The position numbers and the translations under genes are program-made. From the NCBI RefSeq assembly GCF_014172375.1, contig NZ_WNXD01000002.1, forward strand, positions 744,001-808,000: a DNA stretch of 64,000 bases, given 5' to 3'. Below are positions 25,128-32,346 of this stretch, piece after piece. The DNA comes from Pedobacter planticolens. Its GTDB lineage: Bacteria > Bacteroidota > Bacteroidia > Sphingobacteriales > Sphingobacteriaceae. The first letter of the stretch is position 1, and every line of letters begins with the position of its first letter. The notes under the pieces are model-generated. The model was given only the letters and a program-made list of their open reading frames with translations. It was not told the DNA's origin and did not search any database.

Positions 25128-25529
25128 TTAATTTCTGAAAACGCAGTTAAGCACGTGTATCGCTACTCCCGTGGATCTTGGGGGAGCTTTATTTTCCATT
25201 CTGCTAAAAAATGCAGGAAAAAATGGCTTGAACAGTTCGCTAATTCTATTTGGGAGATACGTTTCTAAACTAAAAAGCTTAGGAAGTTTAAACGAACTTT
25301 CGGTTTGATGACTGTCTTTAACTTTAACTTCAACTTTGGTGTTTTTGCAACAACCATCGTCTTTTTTGTCTTTCGGCTCTGCTTTGCAATATTTACATGC
25401 TGCTCTATCGGTAAAAACTGAAACCGAAGCAAGTTCTCCTCCGCAAAAGTGCATGCTCAACGCCACACCAATTACGCTTACTAGGTAAAAAGTGCACAGA
25501 CTAAGGGCAAGTTTTTGCTTTAACTTCAT
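25128..25529 (-). CDS. HYC_CC_PP-family protein
   Basis: This 133-residue protein has an N-terminal hydrophobic segment (LALSLCTFYLVSVIGVALS) followed by MHFCGG. Cysteines occur in CKYC and GCCKN, and Pro-Pro lies near the C-terminus (NKAPPRS). The order of HxC, CC and PP motifs matches the small Bacteroidota family named HYC_CC_PP. Many cysteines suggest metal binding. A TTG at 25538 is possible, but ATG 25529 is preferred because a -7 box TAGCTTTG lies at 25536-25543; that would leave almost no leader. It opens the metal-handling run, 100 bp before the HMA gene. Confidence 0.75.
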   Translation of the reverse strand: MKLKQKLALSLCTFYLVSVIGVALSMHFCGGELASVSVFTDRAACKYCKAEPKDKKDDGCCKNTKVEVKVKDSHQTESSFKLPKLFSLETYLPNRISELFKPFFPAFFSRMENKAPPRSTGVAIHVLNCVFRN

Positions 25530-25660
25530 CAAAGGCAAAGCTATACATAAATTTTTAAAATCAGATTTTATGCTTTGTTAAAAATTGGTAAATAAAATTT
25601 AAGGGTTGATATAAGGCTGTTCTAGTTTTTTAAATAACTTAGCATAAATTCATTTTAAGT

Positions 25661-26377
25661 ATGAAAAAAATTCTCTTCCTTTTTTTAAGCCTTTGTTGCA
25701 TACAGGCATTTGCCGCTAAGCCTAAAAATCAATATGTAAAAATTAGCACCTCAAAAGGCGAAGTCATTATTAAATTGTATAACGAAACCCCTTTGCATCG
25801 AGATAATTTCTTAAAATTAGCCAAAAATGGCACGTACAATGGCACTTTATTTCACAGGGTGATAAAAGCATTTATGATTCAAGGTGGCGATCCTGATTCT
25901 AAAAATGCAAAACCAGATTCTTTATTAGGAAATGGCGATTTAGGTTATACCATTCCTTCAGAATTTAGAGATAGTTTGTTCCATAAAAAAGGTGTTTTAG
26001 CCGCAGCAAGAGAAGGTGATGACGTTAATCCATTAAAAGCATCGAGCAGTTGTCAGTTTTATATTGTACAAGGAAAAATTTGGACAGATTCTACCTTAAA
26101 CGCAGTTGAAACCAAACGTATGAAGTTTAAAATCCCCGAATGGCAACGTCAAGTTTATAAAACTATTGGCGGCACGCCACATTTAGATCGTAATTATACG
26201 GTGTACGGTGAAGTGGTAAAAGGATTAGAAATGGTTGATGCAATTGCAGAGGAATTAACCGATAAAAACAATCGCCCTAAAAACGATATCAAAATGACTG
26301 TTTCTGTTTTAACCAAACGCGAAGCTAAAAAATTAGAAAAAGAATTGGCTAAAAATGCAGTCAAACAAAACACATAA
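25661..26377 (+). CDS. Periplasmic cyclophilin-type peptidyl-prolyl isomerase
   Basis: This 238-residue exported protein (signal peptide ending AFAA) has a single cyclophilin domain that catalyses cis-trans isomerisation of prolyl bonds. Visible motifs are VKISTSKGEVIIKLYNETP, LFHRVIKAFMIQGGDP (catalytic Arg and Gln), SSCQFYIVQG and the C-terminal YTVYGEVVKGLEMVD. An insertion between the strands (KIPEWQRQVYKTIGG) is common in Bacteroidota members. The C-terminus is Lys-rich. It lies 5 bp before the exonuclease gene on the same strand. Confidence 0.93.
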   Translation: MKKILFLFLSLCCIQAFAAKPKNQYVKISTSKGEVIIKLYNETPLHRDNFLKLAKNGTYNGTLFHRVIKAFMIQGGDPDSKNAKPDSLLGNGDLGYTIPSEFRDSLFHKKGVLAAAREGDDVNPLKASSSCQFYIVQGKIWTDSTLNAVETKRMKFKIPEWQRQVYKTIGGTPHLDRNYTVYGEVVKGLEMVDAIAEELTDKNNRPKNDIKMTVSVLTKREAKKLEKELAKNAVKQNT

Positions 26378-26382
26378 TACTG

Positions 26383-27150
26383 ATGAAAATTATTTCCTAT
26401 AACGTAAATGGCATTCGTGCCGCAGCTACAAAAGGTCTTTTTAATTGGCTACAAGCTACCGATGCAGATATGGTTTGCCTGCAAGAAGTAAAAGCGCTAA
26501 AAGAACAAATTCCAGAAATTATTGGTTTAATTGAGCAATTAGGCTATCATCATTATTGGTTTCCGGCCGAGAAAAAAGGATATAGCGGCGTAGCAATTTT
26601 AACTAAAATTAAACCAAACAACGTTTCTTATGGTTGCGGCGAACCATGGATTGATGCTGAAGGCAGAATTTTACGAGCAGATTTTGATGGCTTTTCTTTA
26701 ATGAGTTTATACATGCCTTCGGGTTCAAGTGGCGATGAAAGGCAAATTAAAAAATACGAGTTTATGCGCTTTTTTGATGTATATATTGATGAATTACGCA
26801 AGCAATATCCAAACTTAATTATCTCTGGCGATTACAATATTTGCCATCAGGCGATAGATATTCACAATCCAAAATCGAATGCAAATTCATCTGGTTTTTT
26901 ACCTGAAGAACGCGAGTGGATGGAATTATTTATGAACAATGGCTTTATCGATACTTTCCGTCATTTTAATAAAGACCCGCATCATTATACTTGGTGGAGT
27001 TATAGAGCAGGATCGAGAGGTAAAAACTTAGGTTGGCGTATCGATTATCATTTAGCTACACGACAAATGGAAAGCAGATTAAAAAATGTAAAAATATTAC
27101 CCGATGCATTACATTCAGATCATTGTCCAGTATTGTTAGAAATAGAATAG
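26383..27150 (+). CDS. xth: Exodeoxyribonuclease III
   Basis: This 255-residue cytosolic AP endonuclease/3'-5' exonuclease acts in base excision repair. The motifs are in order: ISYNVNGIRAA, LQEVKA (metal-binding Glu), SGDYNICHQAIDIHNP (active-site Asp and Asn), WRIDYHLAT and LHSDHCPVLLEIE (catalytic Asp-His). The length fits the family. It lies 5 bp after the cyclophilin gene and 14 bp before hutI, and likely shares their transcript. Confidence 0.94.
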   Translation: MKIISYNVNGIRAAATKGLFNWLQATDADMVCLQEVKALKEQIPEIIGLIEQLGYHHYWFPAEKKGYSGVAILTKIKPNNVSYGCGEPWIDAEGRILRADFDGFSLMSLYMPSGSSGDERQIKKYEFMRFFDVYIDELRKQYPNLIISGDYNICHQAIDIHNPKSNANSSGFLPEEREWMELFMNNGFIDTFRHFNKDPHHYTWWSYRAGSRGKNLGWRIDYHLATRQMESRLKNVKILPDALHSDHCPVLLEIE

Positions 27151-27164
27151 CCCGTAATTCAACA

Positions 27165-28409
27165 ATGTTAATCACCAATATAAAAGGTCTTGTAGGCGTA
27201 CATCCAAAAGAAAAATTGGTTCTTCGTGGCAGCGAAATGGCTAATTTACCTGTATTGGAAAATGCTTGGCTTTTATTAGAAGATGGATTAATTAAAGATT
27301 TTGGGTTGATGAACGACATTCCTCCTTCTATTTTACATCTTCCATCCGTTGATGCCGAAGGCAAATTCGTATTTCCAAGTTGGTGCGATAGTCATACCCA
27401 CATTGTTTTTGCCGCTCCACGTGAAGAAGAATTCGTCATGAAAATTGCAGGCAAAACCTACGAAGATATTGCCGCAGCTGGTGGAGGGATTTTAAACTCA
27501 GCACATAAACTACAACAAGCCTCTGAAGATGAGCTTTTCGAAAGCGCTAGCCTTCGTCTTAAGGATATGATTAAGCAGGGCACTGGAGCTGTTGAAATTA
27601 AAAGTGGTTATGGTTTAACGATAGAAAGCGAATTGAAAATGCTTCGCGTTATTCAAAGGTTAAAGCAAGTTTTCCCAATTCCAATAAAAGCAACTTTTTT
27701 AGCCGCACATACTTATCCAACTGAATACAAAAGTAATCATCAAGGATATATCGATCTCATTATCAATAAAATGCTTCCGGCAGTTGCCAAAGAAAAATTA
27801 GCCGATTACATTGATGTTTTCTGTGAAAAAGGCTTTTTTTCTGTTTCAGAAACTGATGAAATTTTATCCGCAGCTGCAAAATATGGTTTAAAACCAAAAA
27901 TTCATGCCAACCAACTTTCGGTTTCTGACGGAGTACAAATTGGTGTTAAACATCAGGCAATTTCGGTAGATCATTTAGAAGAAACCGATGATGAAGTATT
28001 AAGTGTTTTAGCAAACAGCAACACTATCGCAACGCTTTTACCATCGTGTTCATTTTATTTGAATATTCCTTTTGCGAATGCTCGTGGTTTGCTAAATTCG
28101 AATGCAACCGTTGCTTTAGCTACAGATTATAATCCTGGTTCTACACCTTCTGGCAATATGAATTTTGTGGTTTCATTAGCCTGTATCAAGTTAAAAATGC
28201 TACCCGAAGAAGCGATTAATGCAAGCACATTAAACGGTGCTGCTGCGATGGAATTAAGTCGAGAAATGGGCAGTATCACCATTGGCAAAAAAGCGAATTT
28301 ATTCATCACAAGAGCTATGTCTTCATTAGCATTTTTACCTTATAGTTTTGGACAATTACAAATAGAAACTGTTATTTTAAACGGAGAAATTTACAATGGA
28401 TGGCTTTAA
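27165..28409 (+). CDS. hutI: Imidazolonepropionase
   Basis: This enzyme hydrolyses 4-imidazolone-5-propanoate to N-formimidoyl-L-glutamate in histidine breakdown. It has 414 residues from the ATG at 27165; the frame is open further upstream but that part overlaps xth in another frame and lacks family character. The amidohydrolase metal motif is DSHTHIVFA, with AAHTYPTEY, HANQLSVSDG, DHLEET and ATDYNPGSTPSGNM further on. It overlaps hutG by 14 bases. The other hut genes (hutH, hutU) are not in this window. Confidence 0.95.
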   Translation: MLITNIKGLVGVHPKEKLVLRGSEMANLPVLENAWLLLEDGLIKDFGLMNDIPPSILHLPSVDAEGKFVFPSWCDSHTHIVFAAPREEEFVMKIAGKTYEDIAAAGGGILNSAHKLQQASEDELFESASLRLKDMIKQGTGAVEIKSGYGLTIESELKMLRVIQRLKQVFPIPIKATFLAAHTYPTEYKSNHQGYIDLIINKMLPAVAKEKLADYIDVFCEKGFFSVSETDEILSAAAKYGLKPKIHANQLSVSDGVQIGVKHQAISVDHLEETDDEVLSVLANSNTIATLLPSCSFYLNIPFANARGLLNSNATVALATDYNPGSTPSGNMNFVVSLACIKLKMLPEEAINASTLNGAAAMELSREMGSITIGKKANLFITRAMSSLAFLPYSFGQLQIETVILNGEIYNGWL

Positions 28410-29370
28410 AATTTATTCGCAGAGCGATGTTTTGGCATTGGTAAATCAACGGACTGGTGAGTTAAGATTGGGCGAAAAAGTGCAAGTAATTTCTTCGTTA
28501 AATGAATTGCAAAACTCTTCTGCAAAATATGTTCTTTTAGGCATTCCTGAAGATATTGGCATAAGAGCAAACTACGGAATTGGTGGCGCAAAAACCGCTT
28601 GGAATTCGGCAGTTAAAGCACTTCTAAATATTCAAAGTAATCCTTTTTTACAAGGTGAAGAGGTTTTGGTGTTGGGTCATTTTGAAATTGAAGAACCCAC
28701 AGATAGTAGGGTTCAGGGCTTGAGAAATAAGACCAATGATATTGATGCTTTAGTTTACCCTGTTATTCAAAAAATTGTGCAAGCAGGAAAAATTCCAATT
28801 GTAATTGGTGGTGGGCACAACAATGCTGCTCCGATAATTTCTGGGGTTTCAATTGCTTTAAATAAGCCAATAAATGTAGTTAATATAGATGCGCATGCAG
28901 ATTTAAGGGATATTAATGAGGGAAGGCATAGTGGAAATGGTTTTAGTTATGCGATACAGCATAGCTTTTTAAATCAATACAAGATTTTTGGCTTGCATCA
29001 AAATTATGTAAATCAGGATTTGCCCACTCATCTAGCTGCGAGTAAAAACATAAGCGCTTTTTATTTCGAAGATTTATTACAAACCAATAAATCTATTTGC
29101 CAAAACTGGACTGAATTTACAGGAGATTTGGCGTCGCCCTGCGGACTAGAAATAGATTTAGACAGTATTGAAAATGTATTATCTAGCGCAATTAGTCCTT
29201 CGGGTTTTGCTTTAAATGATGTTCGTAAAATTCTTTTATCAAACAGGAAAAATTACAGCTATTTACACATTTGTGAGGGCGCAACTGAATTAACAGACGG
29301 CAGAAAAAATTTGACTACTGGAAAAACAATCGCGTATTTGATTAGTGATTTTATTAAAAGTGCTTTGTAA
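28396..29370 (+). CDS. hutG: Formimidoylglutamase (arginase/ureohydrolase family)
   Basis: This 324-residue enzyme would hydrolyse N-formimidoyl-L-glutamate to glutamate and formamide, the step after HutI. The binuclear manganese motifs of the ureohydrolase fold are VIGGGHNNAAP, NIDAHADLRD with GRHSGNGFSYA, and GLEIDLDSIEN. The N-terminus before LLGIPEDIGIRANYG fits the family. It overlaps hutI, which strongly supports a histidine-use role over arginase or agmatinase. Confidence 0.9.
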   Translation: MDGFKIYSQSDVLALVNQRTGELRLGEKVQVISSLNELQNSSAKYVLLGIPEDIGIRANYGIGGAKTAWNSAVKALLNIQSNPFLQGEEVLVLGHFEIEEPTDSRVQGLRNKTNDIDALVYPVIQKIVQAGKIPIVIGGGHNNAAPIISGVSIALNKPINVVNIDAHADLRDINEGRHSGNGFSYAIQHSFLNQYKIFGLHQNYVNQDLPTHLAASKNISAFYFEDLLQTNKSICQNWTEFTGDLASPCGLEIDLDSIENVLSSAISPSGFALNDVRKILLSNRKNYSYLHICEGATELTDGRKNLTTGKTIAYLISDFIKSAL

Positions 29371-29534
29371 AATCCCGAAAATTTTCTTCAATAATTATAT
29401 TGTTAACTTCAAAGAAACAATCCTTTTATTTTATAAAATAAAAAGCAAAATCTAATGTTAGTTGGAGTAATTAAAGTATACTTGATTAAGCAATAACAAT
29501 TTTAATCCAAACATATAATCTAAATACTCATTAA

Positions 29535-29795
29535 ATGGAATATCTAAAATCTATCACACCATTTTTATTCATAATCGGATTATATCTCATTTCATTCTTC
29601 ATTCAAAAGCTCTTCAAATTAGAAACAGCTATAAAAATTAGGATTCTGATCGGTTGTATTGGGATTGGTGTATATCTCTGCTTGGCATTTCAAGCAGAAA
29701 GCTTAAAAACGACGATTGTTTTAACACTCTTATCGGGCACGATTCTTTATGGTGTAGTTTCGCTTATGAATAAATATCTTGATTTAAAAGATTAA
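29535..29795 (+). CDS. Small membrane protein of unknown function
   Basis: This 86-residue protein has three hydrophobic helices (about 8-25, 35-54 and 60-78) and little else. I do not recognise the family. It is preceded by 164 bp with an AT-only palindrome at 29424-29443 and no clear promoter. Its stop codon overlaps the stop of the 53-aa ORF on the other strand (29792-29795), so the two units are tightly convergent. Confidence 0.6.
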   Translation: MEYLKSITPFLFIIGLYLISFFIQKLFKLETAIKIRILIGCIGIGVYLCLAFQAESLKTTIVLTLLSGTILYGVVSLMNKYLDLKD

Positions 29796-29953
29796 AGCTC
29801 TTCTGCCTCGTATTTATCCGCAGCTTTAATCATAACTTCCATTTCTGCTATTTGTGCCTTCGTTAATGGATCTTCTTGTTCTTGCATTTCGAAAATGTTA
29901 ATCATGGTTTCTTCGTAATGCTTAGCAGAAGTTATTTTAAATTCCTTTTCCAT
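29792..29953 (-). CDS. 53-aa small protein resembling a HigA-antitoxin N-terminal segment
   Basis: This short ORF starts MEKEFKITSAKHYEETMINI and ends AADKYEAEEL. It is acidic and helical. The pattern (ITSAKHYEETM, then LTKAQIAEMEVM, then AADKYE) resembles the N-terminal part of HigA-type antitoxins of Bacteroidota, which normally continue into an HTH domain; here the protein stops before any HTH. The ATG follows the 5-formyltetrahydrofolate cyclo-ligase stop by 3 nt, which supports translation. No toxin gene is adjacent. It may be a trimmed antitoxin remnant or an independent small protein. Confidence 0.55.
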   Translation of the reverse strand: MEKEFKITSAKHYEETMINIFEMQEQEDPLTKAQIAEMEVMIKAADKYEAEEL

Positions 29954-29956
29954 GTT

Positions 29957-30523
29957 TTAACTATTAAATTCGATGATTTTGTGAGGTGTGATGCATTTAT
30001 CCAATCGAATGTCATTCAAATGTACATCATTAATTTCTGCCACAGCATCAAAAAAAGATAATCCTATTTTTTGAGTGGATATATTTTGTAAAAAACGATC
30101 GTAAAATCCTTTGCCATAACCTACTCTATATCCTCGTTCATCAAAAGCTAATAACGGAATTAGTACCATATCTGGTATACCTTTAAAAGGTTTTGCAAGT
30201 TGAGGTTCTGGAATTTGGTACTGATTATTTATTAAATCTTTCTTATCAACATAAATAAAATTGCTCATTAATCTTGTTTCAAAATCTGCTTTTGGAACAA
30301 TAATCTGAATTTCGGGATGATTTTTTTGCAACCATTCGATTAGTAAAAAAGTATCGGGTTCTTTTTGGTGAATGATTGGTAAAAATATATGTAAGATTCT
30401 AATATTCGATAAATCAAGCTTTTTAAACTGCGTTAATAGCTTTTCATTTAACACATGGAGTTCATCCGCAGTTAAAGAATTTCGTTGTGCTAAAGCTTGT
30501 TTTCGCAGGGCTGATTTAAGCAT
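29957..30523 (-). CDS. 5-formyltetrahydrofolate cyclo-ligase
   Basis: This 188-residue cytosolic enzyme converts 5-formyl-THF to 5,10-methenyl-THF using ATP. It starts with the typical basic MLKSALRKQALAQRNSL helix. The family signature is seen as DERGYRVGYGKGFYDRFL, preceded by MVLIPLLAF. An ATG at 30544 would add seven residues, but it lies inside the REP-like repeat at 30539-30630, so 30523 is the likelier start. The repeat therefore occupies the promoter or leader region. The 53-aa ORF follows after 3 nt. Confidence 0.9.
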   Translation of the reverse strand: MLKSALRKQALAQRNSLTADELHVLNEKLLTQFKKLDLSNIRILHIFLPIIHQKEPDTFLLIEWLQKNHPEIQIIVPKADFETRLMSNFIYVDKKDLINNQYQIPEPQLAKPFKGIPDMVLIPLLAFDERGYRVGYGKGFYDRFLQNISTQKIGLSFFDAVAEINDVHLNDIRLDKCITPHKIIEFNS

Positions 30524-30538
30524 GTTTTTCCGTTGTTT

Positions 30539-30630
30539 CGTCATTCCCGTGAAAACGGGAATCTTAAAGCAATATACAAAGCTAAAAATCTTTTATCGCA
30601 TTAGGATACCCAATCAAGTTGAGTATGACG
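30539..30630. repeat. REP-like dispersed inverted repeat, copy 5 (opposite orientation)
   Basis: Read on the plus strand it begins CGTCATTCCCGTGAAAACG and ends with hairpin ACCCAATCAAGTTGAGT and ATGACG, so the arms are in reverse order relative to copies 1-4. It directly abuts the start of the 5-formyltetrahydrofolate cyclo-ligase gene and is the only copy that reaches into a possible coding start. Confidence 0.75.
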
Positions 30631-30635
30631 AAAGA

Positions 30636-30680
30636 AGCCGCAGATTTACCGATTGATTTAATCAGCGAATCTGCGGCTTT
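30636..30680. repeat. Hairpin of the GCCGCAGAT family, possible efp terminator
   Basis: Left arm AGCCGCAGATT and right arm AATCTGCGGCT, with a second inner pair (GATTGATT/AATCAGC region), form a strong stem. It lies between efp and the 5-formyltetrahydrofolate cyclo-ligase gene and is related to 9709-9774. As the minus-strand run of efp passes through it, it may end efp transcripts. Confidence 0.65.
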
Positions 30681-30735
30681 ATTATTTCGACAGCTTAAGG
30701 AAATCCAGAAAATCTTATAATCCTTAAATCCTGCT

Positions 30736-31296
30736 CTATTTTACTCTTTCTACATACTCACCAGTACGTGTATCAATTTTAACTCTATCACCTTGGTTTA
30801 CAAACATTGGCACTTTAATTTCAACTTCGTTTTCAACCGTTGCCGCTTTTAACGCATTTGTAGAAGTATCGCCTTTAACTGCTGGCTCTGAATACACAAC
30901 TTCCATTTCTACAAAATTCGGAATACTTGCTTGAATTGGTTCTTCGCTTTCTAAAGCGACCAAAATGCTCATTCCTTCTTTTAAGAATTTAATAGATGCT
31001 CCAAATAACGTTTTAGGCACGTTAAATTGCTCGTAAGATGTATTATCCATTACCACTAAATAATCACCATCTTCATATAAATATTGGTAATCATTAGTTT
31101 CAACACGACAAATTTCTACTACCTCGTCCGTATTCATACGAGCTTCTACCAATCTAGAAGTTTTGATGTTACGAAACTTACCTGTATAAAATGCTCCGCC
31201 TTTACCTGGTGTGCGATGATTCCATTCTTCAACAGTAACCAACTCGCTATTAAAACGAAGAATGTTACCTACTTTTATTTCTGATGCTTTTGCCAT
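30736..31296 (-). CDS. efp: Elongation factor P
   Basis: EF-P (186 residues) binds between the ribosomal P and E sites and relieves stalling at polyproline. The KOW-like N-domain carries the loop HRTPGKGGAFY, with Lys32 at the modification position. The two OB domains follow, ending in the conserved GDRVKIDTRTGEYVERVK. The length is normal. It follows the lpx cluster on the same strand but is separated by the candidate small RNA, and has a TACCTTGC -7 box at 31340-31347. Confidence 0.96.
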   Translation of the reverse strand: MAKASEIKVGNILRFNSELVTVEEWNHRTPGKGGAFYTGKFRNIKTSRLVEARMNTDEVVEICRVETNDYQYLYEDGDYLVVMDNTSYEQFNVPKTLFGASIKFLKEGMSILVALESEEPIQASIPNFVEMEVVYSEPAVKGDTSTNALKAATVENEVEIKVPMFVNQGDRVKIDTRTGEYVERVK

Positions 31297-31339
31297 GATA
31301 TTTTAAAAATCACTACTAATTTGGTTGTTTTTTGAAGGC

Positions 31340-31347
31340 GCAAGGTA
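31340..31347 (-). promoter_or_regulatory. Candidate efp -7 box
   Basis: The minus strand reads TACCTTGC followed by GCC, similar to the -7 boxes of the small-RNA unit and of the cold-shock gene. It lies about 44 nt before ATG 31296 and just past the terminator of the upstream unit. A -33 TTG at proper spacing is not evident. Confidence 0.45.
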
Positions 31348-31370
31348 AAAACTATTTTTCAAAAAGCTGT

Positions 31371-31405
31371 AAAAAAAGATAGCTTCGGGAACCACTCCGA
31401 AGCTA
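31371..31405 (-). terminator. Rho-independent terminator of the candidate small RNA
   Basis: On the minus strand, TAGCTTCGG and CCGAAGCTA (9 bp, GC-containing) flank an 8-nt AGTGGTTC loop and are followed by TCTTTTTTT. There is no T-run on the plus strand, so it is directional. Confidence 0.85.
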
Positions 31406-31568
31406 CAATCAACCTAAACCTAAAACTAAACTATGAAAATTCTTATTTTATTCTTTTTATATATTCTAATTGCTAAATCCCTCTTCACTTATCGTCTTTA
31501 TTGATGAATACTAGCAATCGTTTTTATCAATATGTTTGAAATTTAGCTAAATATTACGCCTTATTTCG
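31371..31568 (-). ncRNA. Candidate small RNA, about 200 nt, family not recognised
   Basis: A consensus promoter (31574-31604) and a strong terminator (31371-31405) on the minus strand bracket about 200 nt without a credible ORF. Predicted RNA features are a near-palindromic ATTTAGCTAAAT early on and a 7-bp long-range pair (ATTGCTA with TAGCAAT) enclosing about 45 nt. An unstructured U/A-rich stretch with TTTAGTTTTAGGTTTAGG precedes the terminator stem. It does not look like tmRNA, SRP RNA or RNase P RNA. It could be a trans-acting sRNA; 6S RNA is possible but the fold is not the usual single long hairpin. Confidence 0.6.
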
Positions 31569-31573
31569 TGGCG

Positions 31574-31604
31574 CAAAGGTATATACTATATTTCAATTCT
31601 GCAA
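31574..31604 (-). promoter_or_regulatory. Consensus promoter of the candidate small RNA
   Basis: On the minus strand, TTG (31602-31604), exactly 20 nt, then TACCTTTG (31574-31581) followed by CGCC is a full match to the Bacteroidota consensus. No coding gene starts within the next 250 nt on that strand until efp, which lies beyond the terminator. Confidence 0.8.
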
Positions 31605-31719
31605 TAGTAAATTAAAAATAATTTTTAGAGGTGGTTTTAAACAGAAATAGGCTAGTTTTTGAACTCAATAGACCCTAAAATATGTTTTATTTGATACTGA
31701 TTTGACAAACTATTACCAG
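31605..31719. other. Spacer between ABC gene and the small-RNA promoter
   Basis: This is AT-rich sequence with no ORF and no clear hairpin. The end of the lpx-ABC transcript should fall here, but I see no convincing terminator. Confidence 0.4.
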
Positions 31720-32334
31720 CTATTTGTAATCAGTAATACTTAATTGATGTTTGCAAAAATCATATTCATGCGCTTGATTTGAGCCAACAATTATCATTTT
31801 ATTTGTAGCAAATTTTTCTATCAATGCCAAATACCAATCTATTCCTTGTGTGTCTAAATTGGAGGTGGGTTCATCCAATATTAAAACAGATGTATTCGCA
31901 CAACATGCCAAAGCAAGCTTAGTACGCTGTTTCATTCCCGATGAGAAGTGTTTTAAAGCTTTGTCCTGAGATTTTTCTAATCCAAGCAGGCTTAAAACGG
32001 ACGAAGCATTTAAACCATCAGCGTAAGCTTTAAATTGAAAATGAAAATCAATGGTTTCTTGTAATGTAAATTCTTCAACTAAATCTAAATAAGGTGCCGC
32101 AAAGCTGATGGATTGATAAATATTCTCCACTCTAATTTCGTCAGGATCAGTGTAAGTAATTTCTCCTTCAGAAGGAGTTAAGTTTCCCAATAAAACGCTT
32201 AACAAAGTTGATTTACCTGAACCGTTTGGCCCAAGTATGGCATATTTTTCGCCTTGTTTAAAAATGTAGTTAATATTTTTAAATATCCACTCTTTATTAA
32301 ACCTACGACCAACATTATTTAAGCTGATTTCCAT
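31720..32334 (-). CDS. ABC transporter ATP-binding protein
   Basis: This is a 204-residue stand-alone ATPase subunit. Walker A is GPNGSGKS (35-42), the signature is HFSSGMKQR in place of LSGGQ, Walker B is VLILDEPTSNLD with the D-loop, and the switch region reads VGSNQAHEYDFC. The expected H-loop histidine is replaced by Asn at the aligned position, although a His follows three residues later. No permease gene is adjacent. It is last in the HD-lpxD-lpxC/fabZ-lpxA run (13 bp after lpxA), so a role in envelope lipid or LPS export is possible but unproven. Confidence 0.87.
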   Translation of the reverse strand: MEISLNNVGRRFNKEWIFKNINYIFKQGEKYAILGPNGSGKSTLLSVLLGNLTPSEGEITYTDPDEIRVENIYQSISFAAPYLDLVEEFTLQETIDFHFQFKAYADGLNASSVLSLLGLEKSQDKALKHFSSGMKQRTKLALACCANTSVLILDEPTSNLDTQGIDWYLALIEKFATNKMIIVGSNQAHEYDFCKHQLSITDYK

Positions 32335-32346
32335 CTAATGGATGAA

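Noticed and set aside
27033..27164. 44-codon upstream extension of hutI
   Set aside because: It overlaps the end of xth in another frame and does not resemble imidazolonepropionase; ATG 27165 fits the family start.
29424..29443. 20-bp AT-only palindrome after hutG
   Set aside because: A stem made only of A and T with no T-run after it is expected by chance in DNA this AT-rich; no function is claimed.
31433..31504. 23-codon plus-strand ORF with a hydrophobic start (MKILILFFLYIL)
   Set aside because: It is antisense to the candidate small RNA, has no plus-strand promoter of the consensus type, and its hydrophobic look follows from the T-rich base composition.
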